This document shows, in pieces, positions 1 through 7,211 of a stretch of 11,324 nucleotides of DNA. The number at the start of each line of letters is the position of its first letter. The first letter of the stretch is position 1. The notes beneath the pieces were generated by a model, which saw only the letters and a list, made by a program, of their open reading frames with translations, had not been told where the DNA came from and searched no databases. Source of the DNA: JBKPHS01 sp046729975 (GTDB lineage Bacteria; Actinomycetota; Thermoleophilia; Solirubrobacterales; Thermoleophilaceae). The stretch lies in NCBI GenBank assembly GCA_046729975.1, contig JBKPHS010000082.1:1-11324 (forward strand). Reading direction: 5' to 3'. The translations under genes were made by a program, and so were the position numbers.

Positions 1-1
1 G

Positions 2-1870
2 GCGCACCTCCGCCGGCACGGCATCGCGGCTGAGCTCCTGGTCGACCGTATGCGCCCCACCGGCCGCAGGCGCGGCGGGTTCGCCGGCGCCGTCGACGCG
101 ATGCGCCGCCGCGCGGAGCGCGCGCTCGCCTCCGGGCTGTCCCCGCCGGACGGGGCGCTCGCTCGCGGCATGGTGCTCGGACAGGACGAGGCGATCCCGG
201 CCGCCGTTCGCGACGACTTCCGTGACAGCGGCCTAGGTCATCTCCTCGCCGTGTCGGGACAGAACGTGATGCTGCTCTGCGCGCTCGCGCTGCCCCTCCT
301 CGTCGCGGCGGGTCTTGGAGTGCGCGGCCGCGTCGCCGGCCTGCTCGCGCTGATCGCGGTCTATGTGCCACTCGCCGGCGCCGGGCCGTCTCTCCAGCGC
401 GCCGCCGTCATGGGCGCCGCCGGTCTCGCCGCGCTCGCCCTGAGCCGGCCCGCGTCGCGCTGGTACGCATTGTCGCTGGCGGCGGGCGTCACGCTCGCGC
501 TGAATCCGCGCGTGGCCGGAGACCCGGGGTGGCAGCTCTCGTTCGCAGCGGTCGCCGGCATCCTGGTACTCGCCCCGCCGCTGCGGCGGCGCCTCACGCG
601 GCTGCCGCGGCCGCTGGCGGAAGGAGTCGCGATGACGGTGGCCGCCTCGGTCGCGACGGCGCCGCTGGCAGCACACCACTTCGGCTCGGTGCCCCTTGCG
701 GGCCTGGCCGCCAACCTGGCGGCGCTGCCTGCGGTCGCGCCCGTCATGTGGATCGGCATGCTCGACGCCGGCGCCGCCCAACTCGGCGCAACGGGCGTGC
801 CGCTCGAATGGGTCGGCGCGGTGAACGGGCTGCTGCTCGGATACCTGCGGGCCGTGGCGCGGCGTTTTGCCGAGGCGCCGGGTTCCCAGCTTGCCCTGCC
901 GCTCGGCTCGGGCTGGGCGGTGGCCGCGACTTACGCCTTGCTCGCGGGGGCCGCCGTGGGGGCGTTGGCCCTGCGGGCGCGCCTTGCGGCGGTCCTCGAC
1001 TCGACGGCCGTGCGCTGGCGTCTGCTGCGGCCGCAGAGCCGCACCGCGATCGCGGCGAGCGTGGCCGCGCTCGCAGCGCTGCTCGCCCTGCGCGCCGTCG
1101 CACCGCCTGGTCCACCGGGCGCGCTGACGGTCCGCTTCCTGGACGTTGGTCAGGGCGACGCCACCCTGATCCAACACCCCGATGGCTCCGCGCTGCTGTT
1201 CGACGGTGGGCCCGAGCAGGCCCGCGTGGCGAGGCTACTCCGGAGCGCCGGCGTCAGGCGCCTGAGCGCCGTAGTCGCGACGCACGCATCGGCGGATCAC
1301 CACGGCGGGCTGCGCGAGGTGATCGAGCGCTTCCCGGTCGGCCTTCTCCTGGACGGCGGCGACGGGACGGCAGATCGGGACTTCCGGGCGCTGCTCGCCG
1401 AGGCCGACCGTCGCGGGATCCGCAGGCTGCCGGCCAGAGCCGGGCAGTCGCTGCGAGCGGGCTCGCTGCGGGTGAACGTGCTCTCGCCCCCATCGCGGCC
1501 GCCGGGGCCCGCGCCGAGCGACCCCAACCTGCGCGCGGTGACGACGGTCGTAAGCGTCGGGTCTTTCGACCTGTTCCTGTCCGCGGACGCTGAGAGCCCG
1601 GCGCTCGAGGGGCTCGACCTGCCAGACGTCGACGCCATGAAGGTGCCTCACCACGGAAGCCGCGACCCTGGGCTGCCGGCCGTGCTGCGCCGCCTTCGGC
1701 CCGAGGTAGCGGCGATCGAGGTCGGCGAGCACAACCGCTACGGCCATCCGGCGCCGGAGACGCTCGCCGCGCTCGGCGAGGCCGTGCCGCGCAACTACCG
1801 CACCGACCGCGACGGCACGGTGACGCTGACCGTCGAGGGCGGCCGGATGCACGTCTCGACCGCGCCCTAG
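2..1870 (+). CDS. comEC: ComEC/Rec2 DNA internalization protein, 5'-truncated by window edge
   Basis: Inner-membrane channel that carries single-stranded DNA into the cytosol during natural transformation. The frame is open back to base 2, and the 16 codons before the ATG at 50 read like ComEC sequence, so that ATG is probably internal and the true start lies outside the window. Counting from the ATG at 50, the competence domain spans about residues 35-280, with the signature LLAVSGQNV (65-73), a PSLQRAAVMG block (113-122) and GWQLSFAAVAG (160-170) among hydrophobic segments. A metallo-beta-lactamase-like domain fills about 358-606: FLDVGQGDATL, FDGG, THASADHHGG (411-420), the SADAE stretch near 511-515, and KVPHHGS (531-537). 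The second ligand position of the HxHxDH motif is Ser, where ComEC proteins often have Asp and active hydrolases His. The gene ends 12 bases before holA and its stop codon lies within the holA -10 box. Family assignment is firm; whether this cell is naturally competent cannot be seen. Confidence 0.93.
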   Translation, partial: AHLRRHGIAAELLVDRMRPTGRRRGGFAGAVDAMRRRAERALASGLSPPDGALARGMVLGQDEAIPAAVRDDFRDSGLGHLLAVSGQNVMLLCALALPLLVAAGLGVRGRVAGLLALIAVYVPLAGAGPSLQRAAVMGAAGLAALALSRPASRWYALSLAAGVTLALNPRVAGDPGWQLSFAAVAGILVLAPPLRRRLTRLPRPLAEGVAMTVAASVATAPLAAHHFGSVPLAGLAANLAALPAVAPVMWIGMLDAGAAQLGATGVPLEWVGAVNGLLLGYLRAVARRFAEAPGSQLALPLGSGWAVAATYALLAGAAVGALALRARLAAVLDSTAVRWRLLRPQSRTAIAASVAALAALLALRAVAPPGPPGALTVRFLDVGQGDATLIQHPDGSALLFDGGPEQARVARLLRSAGVRRLSAVVATHASADHHGGLREVIERFPVGLLLDGGDGTADRDFRALLAEADRRGIRRLPARAGQSLRAGSLRVNVLSPPSRPPGPAPSDPNLRAVTTVVSVGSFDLFLSADAESPALEGLDLPDVDAMKVPHHGSRDPGLPAVLRRLRPEVAAIEVGEHNRYGHPAPETLAALGEAVPRNYRTDRDGTVTLTVEGGRMHVSTAP

Positions 1871-1873
1871 ACT
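1868..1873 (+). promoter_or_regulatory. Candidate -10 box for holA (TAGACT)
   Basis: TAGACT fits the actinobacterial TANNNT -10 pattern and ends 9 bases before the GTG start of holA. Its first three bases are the comEC stop codon. No Shine-Dalgarno sequence lies between it and the GTG, so a transcript from here would be leaderless or nearly so. No good -35 is visible. The identical hexamer at the identical distance precedes the tRNA at 11134. holA may also be co-transcribed with comEC, since the intergenic gap is only 12 bases. Confidence 0.45.
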
Positions 1874-1882
1874 CGAAGCCTC

Positions 1883-2845
1883 GTGGCCGGCCTGAAGCCC
1901 GTCTATCTCATTTACGGCGAGGACGACGCCAAGATCGACGCCTGGCGCGGGCGCGTCAGGAAGCGGGCCGAGGAGGAGCAGGGACCGGGCGCGCTCGAGA
2001 CCTTCGACGCCCCGCCGGCGGGGCCGGCCGACGTCGCCGCCGCCCTTGCGACGCTCACCTTTGCCGCCGGCGACCGCTACCTCCTCGCGGACGGCGTGGA
2101 GTCGTGGAAGGCAGGCGACCTCGAGCCCCTCGAGCGCGCGCTCGGCGAGCCGCCGCAAGACACGGTCCTCGTGCTCGTCGCGCGCGGCAAGAAGGTGGTC
2201 GCCCGGCTCGTCCAGGCCGTGAAGAACGCCGGCGGGGAGGTGCGCGAGTACGAGGCGCCGAAGCCGTGGGAGCTGCCGAAGTGGTGCATCGGCCGTGCGC
2301 ACGAGCTCGGGCTTCAGCTCGAGCCCGAGGCCGCGAAGGAGCTTGTCGCGCGCGTCGGAGCGCGTCAGCAGCGGCTTGCGCGTGAGCTCGAGAAGCTGGC
2401 GCTCACAGTCCATCCCTCGACGCGGATATCGAGCGAGGACGTGGTCGGACTCGCCGCCGGCGACCCCGCGGCGGGGGCCTACGATCTCGCCGACGCGATC
2501 GTCGCCGGCGAGCTTGCCGAGGCGTTCGCCCTCGCCGAGAGTCTCACCCAGCATGAGGGCGGGACCCGGCTCGCCTTCCCGCTGGTGCGCCGGCTGCGCG
2601 AGGTTCATCGCGCGGCGGAGTTGCTCGAGGCGGGCCTCTCCGAGCAGCGGGTCGCCTCCGAGCTCAGGCTGCCGCCGTGGCTCGCGAAGCGCGTCGTGGC
2701 CCGCGCCCGGAAGGCCGACCGGGAGGCGCTCGAGGCCGCGATCTGCGCTTTCGCCGACCTCGAGGTCGAGACGCGCGGGGGCGGGAGAGGCGGCCTCGAC
2801 GAGGACACAGCCTTCACGTTGGCGCTCGCCCGCGCCGCCGGCTGA
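1883..2845 (+). CDS. holA: DNA polymerase III subunit delta (HolA)
   Basis: Delta subunit of the clamp loader, which opens the beta sliding clamp and loads it onto primed DNA at the replication fork. The 320-residue protein has the usual family length and organisation. The N-terminal segment VYLIYGEDDAKIDAW (7-21) is the typical delta opening. A Rossmann-like region follows, with hydrophobic strand TVLVLVARGKK (94-104) and the EYEAPKPWELPKW segment (122-134). A helical middle contains LEPEAAKELVARVG (146-159) and RQQRLARELEKLAL (161-174), and an alpha-helical collar domain covers about 195-318. As in bacterial delta subunits generally, no full Walker A motif is present, consistent with a non-hydrolysing clamp-loader subunit. 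The start is GTG with no Shine-Dalgarno, chosen because the VYLIYG motif begins a few residues later and a -10 box sits just upstream. It follows comEC by 12 bases, the widely conserved comEC-holA pairing. Confidence 0.93.
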   Translation: MAGLKPVYLIYGEDDAKIDAWRGRVRKRAEEEQGPGALETFDAPPAGPADVAAALATLTFAAGDRYLLADGVESWKAGDLEPLERALGEPPQDTVLVLVARGKKVVARLVQAVKNAGGEVREYEAPKPWELPKWCIGRAHELGLQLEPEAAKELVARVGARQQRLARELEKLALTVHPSTRISSEDVVGLAAGDPAAGAYDLADAIVAGELAEAFALAESLTQHEGGTRLAFPLVRRLREVHRAAELLEAGLSEQRVASELRLPPWLAKRVVARARKADREALEAAICAFADLEVETRGGGRGGLDEDTAFTLALARAAG

Positions 2846-2882
2846 CGGCGCCGCCGCCGGCCCGCCGGCACCGACGTTGCGG

Positions 2883-2929
2883 ACGAGACTGCAGTTGAGC
2901 CCGACATAGGGGCTTAACTGCGACCTCGT
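2883..2929. terminator. Long composite hairpin between convergent holA and rpsT
   Basis: The inner stem pairs 2891-2902 with 2910-2921: 12 pairs including one G-T, around a 7-base loop. An outer 5-bp stem, ACGAG (2883-2887) with CTCGT (2925-2929), is separated from it by a 3x3 internal loop. No T-run follows on either strand, so it is not a textbook intrinsic terminator. It sits 37 bases past the holA stop and 46 bases beyond the rpsT stop, between converging genes, which fits a two-way terminator or 3'-end stabiliser. The stem is visibly less GC-rich than its surroundings. Confidence 0.55.
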
Positions 2930-2974
2930 GCCGTGGGCCACGCGACCCCGGGCAGCCCGAGCGCTTGCGGTCGC

Positions 2975-3235
2975 CTAGAGGCTCGAGCGCAGGCGGGCCG
3001 CGCGCGCCTTCTTGCGCGATCCGTTGTTCGCGTGCAGGGCGCCGCGACTGACGGCGCGGTCGATCTGCGAGACGAGCGCGCGGTGCTCCGCGTCGGCACG
3101 CTCGGCGTCAGCCGCCTGGACAGCGTCCTCGAGCCGGCGGAAGTAGGTCTTGATCGCCGAGGTGTAGCGCCGGTTCTCGAGCCGCTCCCGCTCCGCCCGG
3201 TGAATGCGCTTTTCTTGTGAGGCGATGTTGGCCAT
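2975..3235 (-). CDS. rpsT: Small ribosomal subunit protein bS20
   Basis: Primary 16S rRNA-binding protein of the 30S subunit. The 86-residue product begins MANIASQEKRIHRAERERL, the classic S20 opening, and is dominated by Arg, Lys and Ala helices. It closes with the conserved region containing SQIDRAVSRGALHANNGSRK (56-75) and a basic tail. The ATG at 3233-3235 is chosen because MANI is the standard family start; the frame remains open upstream only as antisense of murJ. No Shine-Dalgarno is visible in the roughly 30-base predicted leader. That leader can form a short GC hairpin, interesting because S20 is known to regulate its own translation in E. coli, though nothing here proves it. The gene lies opposite to comEC-holA and diverges from murJ. 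S20 on the strand opposite comEC-holA is a familiar actinobacterial arrangement. Confidence 0.95.
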   Translation of the reverse strand: MANIASQEKRIHRAERERLENRRYTSAIKTYFRRLEDAVQAADAERADAEHRALVSQIDRAVSRGALHANNGSRKKARAARLRSSL

Positions 3236-3271
3236 GAATGAGTACGCCGCGCTCGGGGCACGGCGGCGGAC

Positions 3272-3278
3272 TATGTTA
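3272..3278. promoter_or_regulatory. Shared divergent -10 element for murJ (+) and rpsT (-)
   Basis: TATGTTA reads as the hexamer TATGTT on the plus strand (3272-3277) and TAACAT on the minus strand (3278-3273). Both match TANNNT. On the plus strand the hexamer ends 9 bases before the murJ GTG, predicting a very short or absent leader. On the minus strand it predicts a start near 3266 and an rpsT leader of about 30 bases. It is an AT-rich island in a very GC-rich gap. No clear -35 is seen for either direction. Confidence 0.45.
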
Positions 3279-3286
3279 GCGGCCCT

Positions 3287-4936
3287 GTGACGGCCGCCGA
3301 CCGCGAAGCCGCCTCGCCGCCGGCGGCGCCCACCGCACGCACGGCGGGGAGGCAGGAGGCCCCCGCCGAGCGGCGGGGAAGGCTCGCGCGCAGCACAGCA
3401 TTCTTCTCGTTCGCGACCGGACTGTCGCGCGTCGCGGGACTCATCCGGGAGATCGTCGCGGCCAGCTACTTCGGCGTCAGTGGCGCGATGTCGGCGTTCA
3501 CGATCGCGTTTCAGGTGCCGAACCTGGTGCGGGCCCTGTTCGCCGACGCCGCGCTGCAGGGCGCCTTCGTCCCCGTCTTCACCGAGCTGCTCGAGCGCGG
3601 CGAGAAGAAGGAGGCCTTCCGCGTCGCCTCGAGCCTGTTCTTCATGATCTGCCTGATCCTCGGGGGGCTGACGGCGCTGTTCATCGTCGCCGCCGGCCCG
3701 ATCATGCAGCTGGTCACACCCGGCTTCGACGACCAGCCGGAGCTGCGGGATCTGACGGTCAACCTCGCCCGGATCATGTTCCCGATCGTCCTGCTGCTGG
3801 CGCTGTCGGGGCTGATCGTCGGGATGCTGAACTCGTTCGAGCACTTCAGCGTGCCGGCACTCGCACCGGTCGCCTGGAACCTCGTGATCATCGGGGCGCT
3901 GGTCGGGCTCACGCCGCTCTATCCCGCGGAGGACGAGATCTACGCGTACGCCTGGGGCGTGCTCGCCGGCACGATCGTGCAGCTAGTCCTGCCGATCCCG
4001 TGGCTGCGCGGCCGCGGTGGCCGCTTCACGTTCTCGCTCGACTGGCGGCACCCGGACGTGGTGCGCGTCCTCAAGCTGATGCTGCCGGTGACCATCGCGC
4101 TCGGGTTGATCAACTTCAGCCTGCTGATCAACTCGTTCTTCGGCACGCTCGTATCCGATCAGGCGCCGGCGGCGATCGACAAGGCGTTCCGCATCTACCA
4201 GCTGCCGCAGGGGCTGTTCGCGGTCGCGATCGCGACCATCCTTTTCCCGACGCTGAGCCGCTTCGCGGCGCGTGGCGCCCGCGACGACATGCGCCGCACG
4301 ATGGCGAACGGCATGCGCCAGATCCTGCTGCTACTGATCCCCTCCGCGGCACTGATGGCGGTGCTGGCGGAGCCGATCACCCGGCTCGTCTACGAGCGCG
4401 GCGAGTTCGACGCACAGGCCACCGACTTGGTGTCCGAGGCGATGTTCTGGTGGGCGTTCTCGCTGCCCGCCCAGGGCGTCAGCCTGCTGTTCTCACGGAC
4501 CTTCTTCAGCCTCCAGCAGCCCTGGGCGACGACCGCGCTGGCCGGCGCGAACCTGCTGCTAAACGCGGCTGTGGCGCTCGCGCTGTACAGCCCCTTCGGC
4601 ATAGCGGGCATCGTGATCGGAACCGTCGTCGGCACTCTCGGCATGACGATCGCGCAGGGCTGGCTGCTGCGTGGGGAGCTCGGCGGGATCGACGGGGCAC
4701 GCACTCTGGGCGCTGCTCTGCGGATGCTCGCCGCCGCTGCGCTCCTTTGCGCGGTCTCGTACGGGGTGTGGTGGGCGCTCGACAAGGGGCTCGGCCGCGC
4801 GCTCGGGGCGCAGGCCGTATCGGTGGGCGCCGCACTCGCGGCGGGCGCCGTGGCGTACGCCGCGGCCGTGTGGGCGCTGCGGATCCCGGAGGCGCGCCAG
4901 ATCCGCGACCTGCTGCTCTCCCGGCGGCGCCGCTGA
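3287..4936 (+). CDS. murJ: Lipid II flippase MurJ (MviN family)
   Basis: Polytopic inner-membrane protein of the MOP exporter superfamily that flips lipid II across the membrane for peptidoglycan synthesis. At 549 residues it fits the 14-helix core alone. A charged, Ala/Pro-rich cytosolic extension (1-34) precedes the family start RSTAFFSFATGLSRVAGLIR (35-54). Further landmarks are VPNLVRALFADAALQGAFVP (77-96), RIYQLPQGLFAVAIATILFP (302-321) and the VYERGEFD block (368-375). Arg302 sits where the family's conserved TM8 arginine is expected. The C-terminus is a short RRRR tail, without the pseudokinase and extracellular domains of mycobacterial MviN. The start is GTG, supported by the -10 box 9 bases upstream and by the lack of a better start before the first helix. 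It diverges from rpsT and converges on the MMPL gene, with a strong hairpin between. Confidence 0.95.
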   Translation: MTAADREAASPPAAPTARTAGRQEAPAERRGRLARSTAFFSFATGLSRVAGLIREIVAASYFGVSGAMSAFTIAFQVPNLVRALFADAALQGAFVPVFTELLERGEKKEAFRVASSLFFMICLILGGLTALFIVAAGPIMQLVTPGFDDQPELRDLTVNLARIMFPIVLLLALSGLIVGMLNSFEHFSVPALAPVAWNLVIIGALVGLTPLYPAEDEIYAYAWGVLAGTIVQLVLPIPWLRGRGGRFTFSLDWRHPDVVRVLKLMLPVTIALGLINFSLLINSFFGTLVSDQAPAAIDKAFRIYQLPQGLFAVAIATILFPTLSRFAARGARDDMRRTMANGMRQILLLLIPSAALMAVLAEPITRLVYERGEFDAQATDLVSEAMFWWAFSLPAQGVSLLFSRTFFSLQQPWATTALAGANLLLNAAVALALYSPFGIAGIVIGTVVGTLGMTIAQGWLLRGELGGIDGARTLGAALRMLAAAALLCAVSYGVWWALDKGLGRALGAQAVSVGAALAAGAVAYAAAVWALRIPEARQIRDLLLSRRRR

Positions 4937-4948
4937 GCGAGGTCCGTA

Positions 4949-4980
4949 GACCGGCGCCCGCCTTGCGACGGGCGCCGGTC
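4949..4980. terminator. Perfect 12-bp GC hairpin after murJ
   Basis: GACCGGCGCCCG (4949-4960) pairs perfectly with CGGGCGCCGGTC (4969-4980) around an 8-base loop. It begins 12 bases after the murJ stop and ends 23 bases from the stop of the converging MMPL gene, the right place for a bidirectional terminator. There is no T-run, which is common in high-GC actinobacteria. Confidence 0.7.
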
Positions 4981-5003
4981 CAAGCTCGCCTCGGGTCTGC
5001 GAG

Positions 5004-7193
5004 CTATGCCCGTGCGGGCTCGCTTGCCGGCTCGTGGGTGACCCTGGGCAGCCACCGAAGAGACTTCGGCAGGTACCAGTTCCAGTCGCCCAGGAGCTTC
5101 ATTACGGCGGGGAGCAGGACGCCGCGGATGATCGTCGCGTCGATCAGGATCGCCGCCGCGAGGCCGACGCCCATCATCTTGAAGTCGACGAACTGGAGCG
5201 TCGCGAAGATCCCGAACACCGCCACCATCACGATGGCCGCGCTCGTGACCACGCCCGCCGTGGTCTTGATCCCGTGCGACACCGCGTCCTCCGTCGACAT
5301 TCCCTTGTCGACCGCCTCGCGCACGCGCGTGAGGATGAACACGTGGTAGTCCATCGACAGCCCGAAGAGGATCACGAACAGGAACATCGGCAGCCAGGAC
5401 ACGATTCCGCCGATCGACTCGAACCCGAGCAGATCCTCGAAGCGGCCGTCCTGGAACACGAGCACGAGCAGACCGTATGCGGCGCCCACCGAGAGCAGGT
5501 TCAGCACGATCGCCTTGATCGGGATCACGATCGACCGGAAGGTCATCGTCAGCAGCACGAACGCCAGCGAGAGGACGAACAGGAAGACCAGCGGCGCCTT
5601 GTCGCTCATCAGCTGGTTGAAGTCCTCCGACTGGGCTGTCTGGCCCGTCACGTCGGCCTTCGCGCTCGTCTGCCCGATCGTCGCGGGGATGATGTCCTCG
5701 CGAAGCTTGCTGAGTGCGGCGATCGACTCCCCGTCCGCGCCGTCGCCCGCCATCGGGATGTCGACCGAGGCCACCTTCTTGTCGGGGCTGACGTTCACCG
5801 TCATCGGCTCGTACATACGGCCGCTCGCGACCGCCTGCCTCCGGAGCTCGGCGATCGCCGCCGTCACCTGCGGCGAGGTCACGTCTCCGCCCTGAACGGC
5901 GACCGACGCCTGATTGCCCTCACCCGGGAAGGCGGCCTGCATGCGGTCGTAGGTCTTCATGATCGGGATGTCCCGCGGGAGAGTGTCGGTGCCTGACTGC
6001 GTCAGGTTCAGCCCGAGCGCCGGGACCGCGAGCGCGACCAGGAGCGCGGTGGCGACGACCGCCGAGACGACGGGACGCCTCAGCACGCGGTCCAGGACGG
6101 CGCCCCACACGCGCGATTCACCGGCGGGGCGGCGGAGCCGGTGCAGGAACGGGATCCGGCCCTTCTCGACCCTGTCGCCGAGTGCGGCGAGCATCGCGGG
6201 CAGGAACGACACCGAGCCGACCATCGCGACGGCCACGACGATGATTGTGCCGATGCCGAAGGAAGCGAAGGTCGGGGAACCGGTGATCAGCATCCCGGCC
6301 ATCGCGATTATCACTGTGAGGCCCGAGATCAGGACCGCGCGGCCCGACGTGGCCGCGGCGGCGTTTAGCGCCGCGTCCTTGTCGCGGCCGGCCGCCCGCT
6401 CCTCGCGCTCGCGCCGTAGGTAGAAGAGCGAGTAGTCGACGCCGACAGCCAGCCCGACCAGCAGCACAACGGACGAGATGGCCTCGTCCATCGGGAAGAG
6501 CTGACTGACCGGCGCGAGCAGGCCAATCGTGGCTAGCACCGACGTGCCGGCGACGAACAGCGGCACGAGCGCCGCGACGAGAGCCCCGAAGGCCACCAGC
6601 AGGATGATCAGCGTGAGCGGCAGCGAGGTCGTCTCCGCCTTCTGGAAGTCGTCCTCGAAGACCTGCGACAGCGCCTTGTCGGCGCTCGCGTCGCCGAACT
6701 GCTCGATTCGGAAGCCGGGGTTGGCCTTCTGCGCGGCGGCGGTCGCGTCGAGCGGCCCGTCGACGAGCTCCTCAGCCTTGTCGTCGTCCCCCCTGATCTC
6801 GAACGTGATCAGTGCCGAATGGGCATCGCGCGAGATCTGGCCCTTGCCGCCCTTGTCGTACGGCGTCCGGACGTCCTCGACGCCCGGCTCAGCGCCGACC
6901 CGCTTCGCCGCGTCTGCCACCGCGGCCTTGAAGCCGGCGTCCCTCGCCGTCAGCTTCGAGCTCTGGACGAGCACGGACTCGTCCGCGTTCTTGGGGAAGT
7001 GGTCCGCGATTGCGGTCTCCGCGCGGCCGGACTCGCCCGGCGAGAGGTCCTCGTCGGCGATCGTCTTGAGCCCGACCGAGCCGCCGAGGACGGCGGCCAC
7101 GATCACGAACGCGAGCCAACCGAAGATGGCGGTCTTCTTGTGGCGAGCGCTCCAGCGGCCCGCGCGGGCGGCGAAGTTGCGGGGGGATTGCAT
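5004..7193 (-). CDS. MMPL-family (RND superfamily) membrane transporter
   Basis: Inner-membrane proton-driven transporter related to mycobacterial MmpL proteins, which usually export lipids or other hydrophobic products. The 729 residues show the duplicated RND layout: TM1 about 22-42, first external domain about 43-188, TM2-6 about 191-336, TM7 about 375-395, second external domain about 397-533, TM8-12 about 533-700, and a short cytosolic tail. The proton-relay Asp-Tyr pairs are present in both halves: GVDYSLF (251-257) and SMDYHVF (613-619). It has no long C-terminal extension. The ATG start is supported by a GGAGG Shine-Dalgarno at 8 bases spacing. It is the second gene of an operon: the oxidoreductase stops 18 bases before this start. 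Substrate unknown; export of a product or substrate of the oxidoreductase is an inference from context, and drug efflux is an alternative. Confidence 0.92.
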   Translation of the reverse strand: MQSPRNFAARAGRWSARHKKTAIFGWLAFVIVAAVLGGSVGLKTIADEDLSPGESGRAETAIADHFPKNADESVLVQSSKLTARDAGFKAAVADAAKRVGAEPGVEDVRTPYDKGGKGQISRDAHSALITFEIRGDDDKAEELVDGPLDATAAAQKANPGFRIEQFGDASADKALSQVFEDDFQKAETTSLPLTLIILLVAFGALVAALVPLFVAGTSVLATIGLLAPVSQLFPMDEAISSVVLLVGLAVGVDYSLFYLRREREERAAGRDKDAALNAAAATSGRAVLISGLTVIIAMAGMLITGSPTFASFGIGTIIVVAVAMVGSVSFLPAMLAALGDRVEKGRIPFLHRLRRPAGESRVWGAVLDRVLRRPVVSAVVATALLVALAVPALGLNLTQSGTDTLPRDIPIMKTYDRMQAAFPGEGNQASVAVQGGDVTSPQVTAAIAELRRQAVASGRMYEPMTVNVSPDKKVASVDIPMAGDGADGESIAALSKLREDIIPATIGQTSAKADVTGQTAQSEDFNQLMSDKAPLVFLFVLSLAFVLLTMTFRSIVIPIKAIVLNLLSVGAAYGLLVLVFQDGRFEDLLGFESIGGIVSWLPMFLFVILFGLSMDYHVFILTRVREAVDKGMSTEDAVSHGIKTTAGVVTSAAIVMVAVFGIFATLQFVDFKMMGVGLAAAILIDATIIRGVLLPAVMKLLGDWNWYLPKSLRWLPRVTHEPASEPARA

Positions 7194-7201
7194 TTGCGAG
7201 T

Positions 7202-7206
7202 CCTCC
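7202..7206 (-). promoter_or_regulatory. Shine-Dalgarno GGAGG for the MMPL gene
   Basis: GGAGG on the minus strand lies 8 bases before the MMPL ATG, inside the 18-base gap after the oxidoreductase stop. It fixes the start and supports translation from a shared operon mRNA. Confidence 0.75.
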
Positions 7207-7211
7207 AGGTC

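Noticed and set aside
50..52. ATG at 50 as the true comEC start
   Set aside because: The frame is open to the window edge, the upstream codons (including LRRHGI) fit ComEC, and the protein would lack much of the normal N-terminus.
233..1177. 314-codon minus-strand open frame inside comEC
   Set aside because: Low-complexity Arg/Gln/Gly/Glu product, antisense to conserved ComEC transmembrane coding; high-GC artefact.
1235..2941. 568-codon open frame on the minus strand across the end of comEC and all of holA
   Set aside because: Its product is Arg/Gly/Leu-rich with no recognisable domain and lies fully antisense to two clear genes. In DNA of this GC content stop codons are rare in the shadow frames.
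3236..3844. N-terminal extension of S20 to a 289-residue protein
   Set aside because: The extra part is antisense to murJ and unlike any ribosomal protein; the normal MANI start at 3235 gives the standard S20 length.
4000..5349. 449-codon plus-strand open frame overlapping murJ and running into MMPL
   Set aside because: Out-of-frame reading of murJ, passing through the terminator hairpin; Arg/Ala/Gly-rich and without domains.
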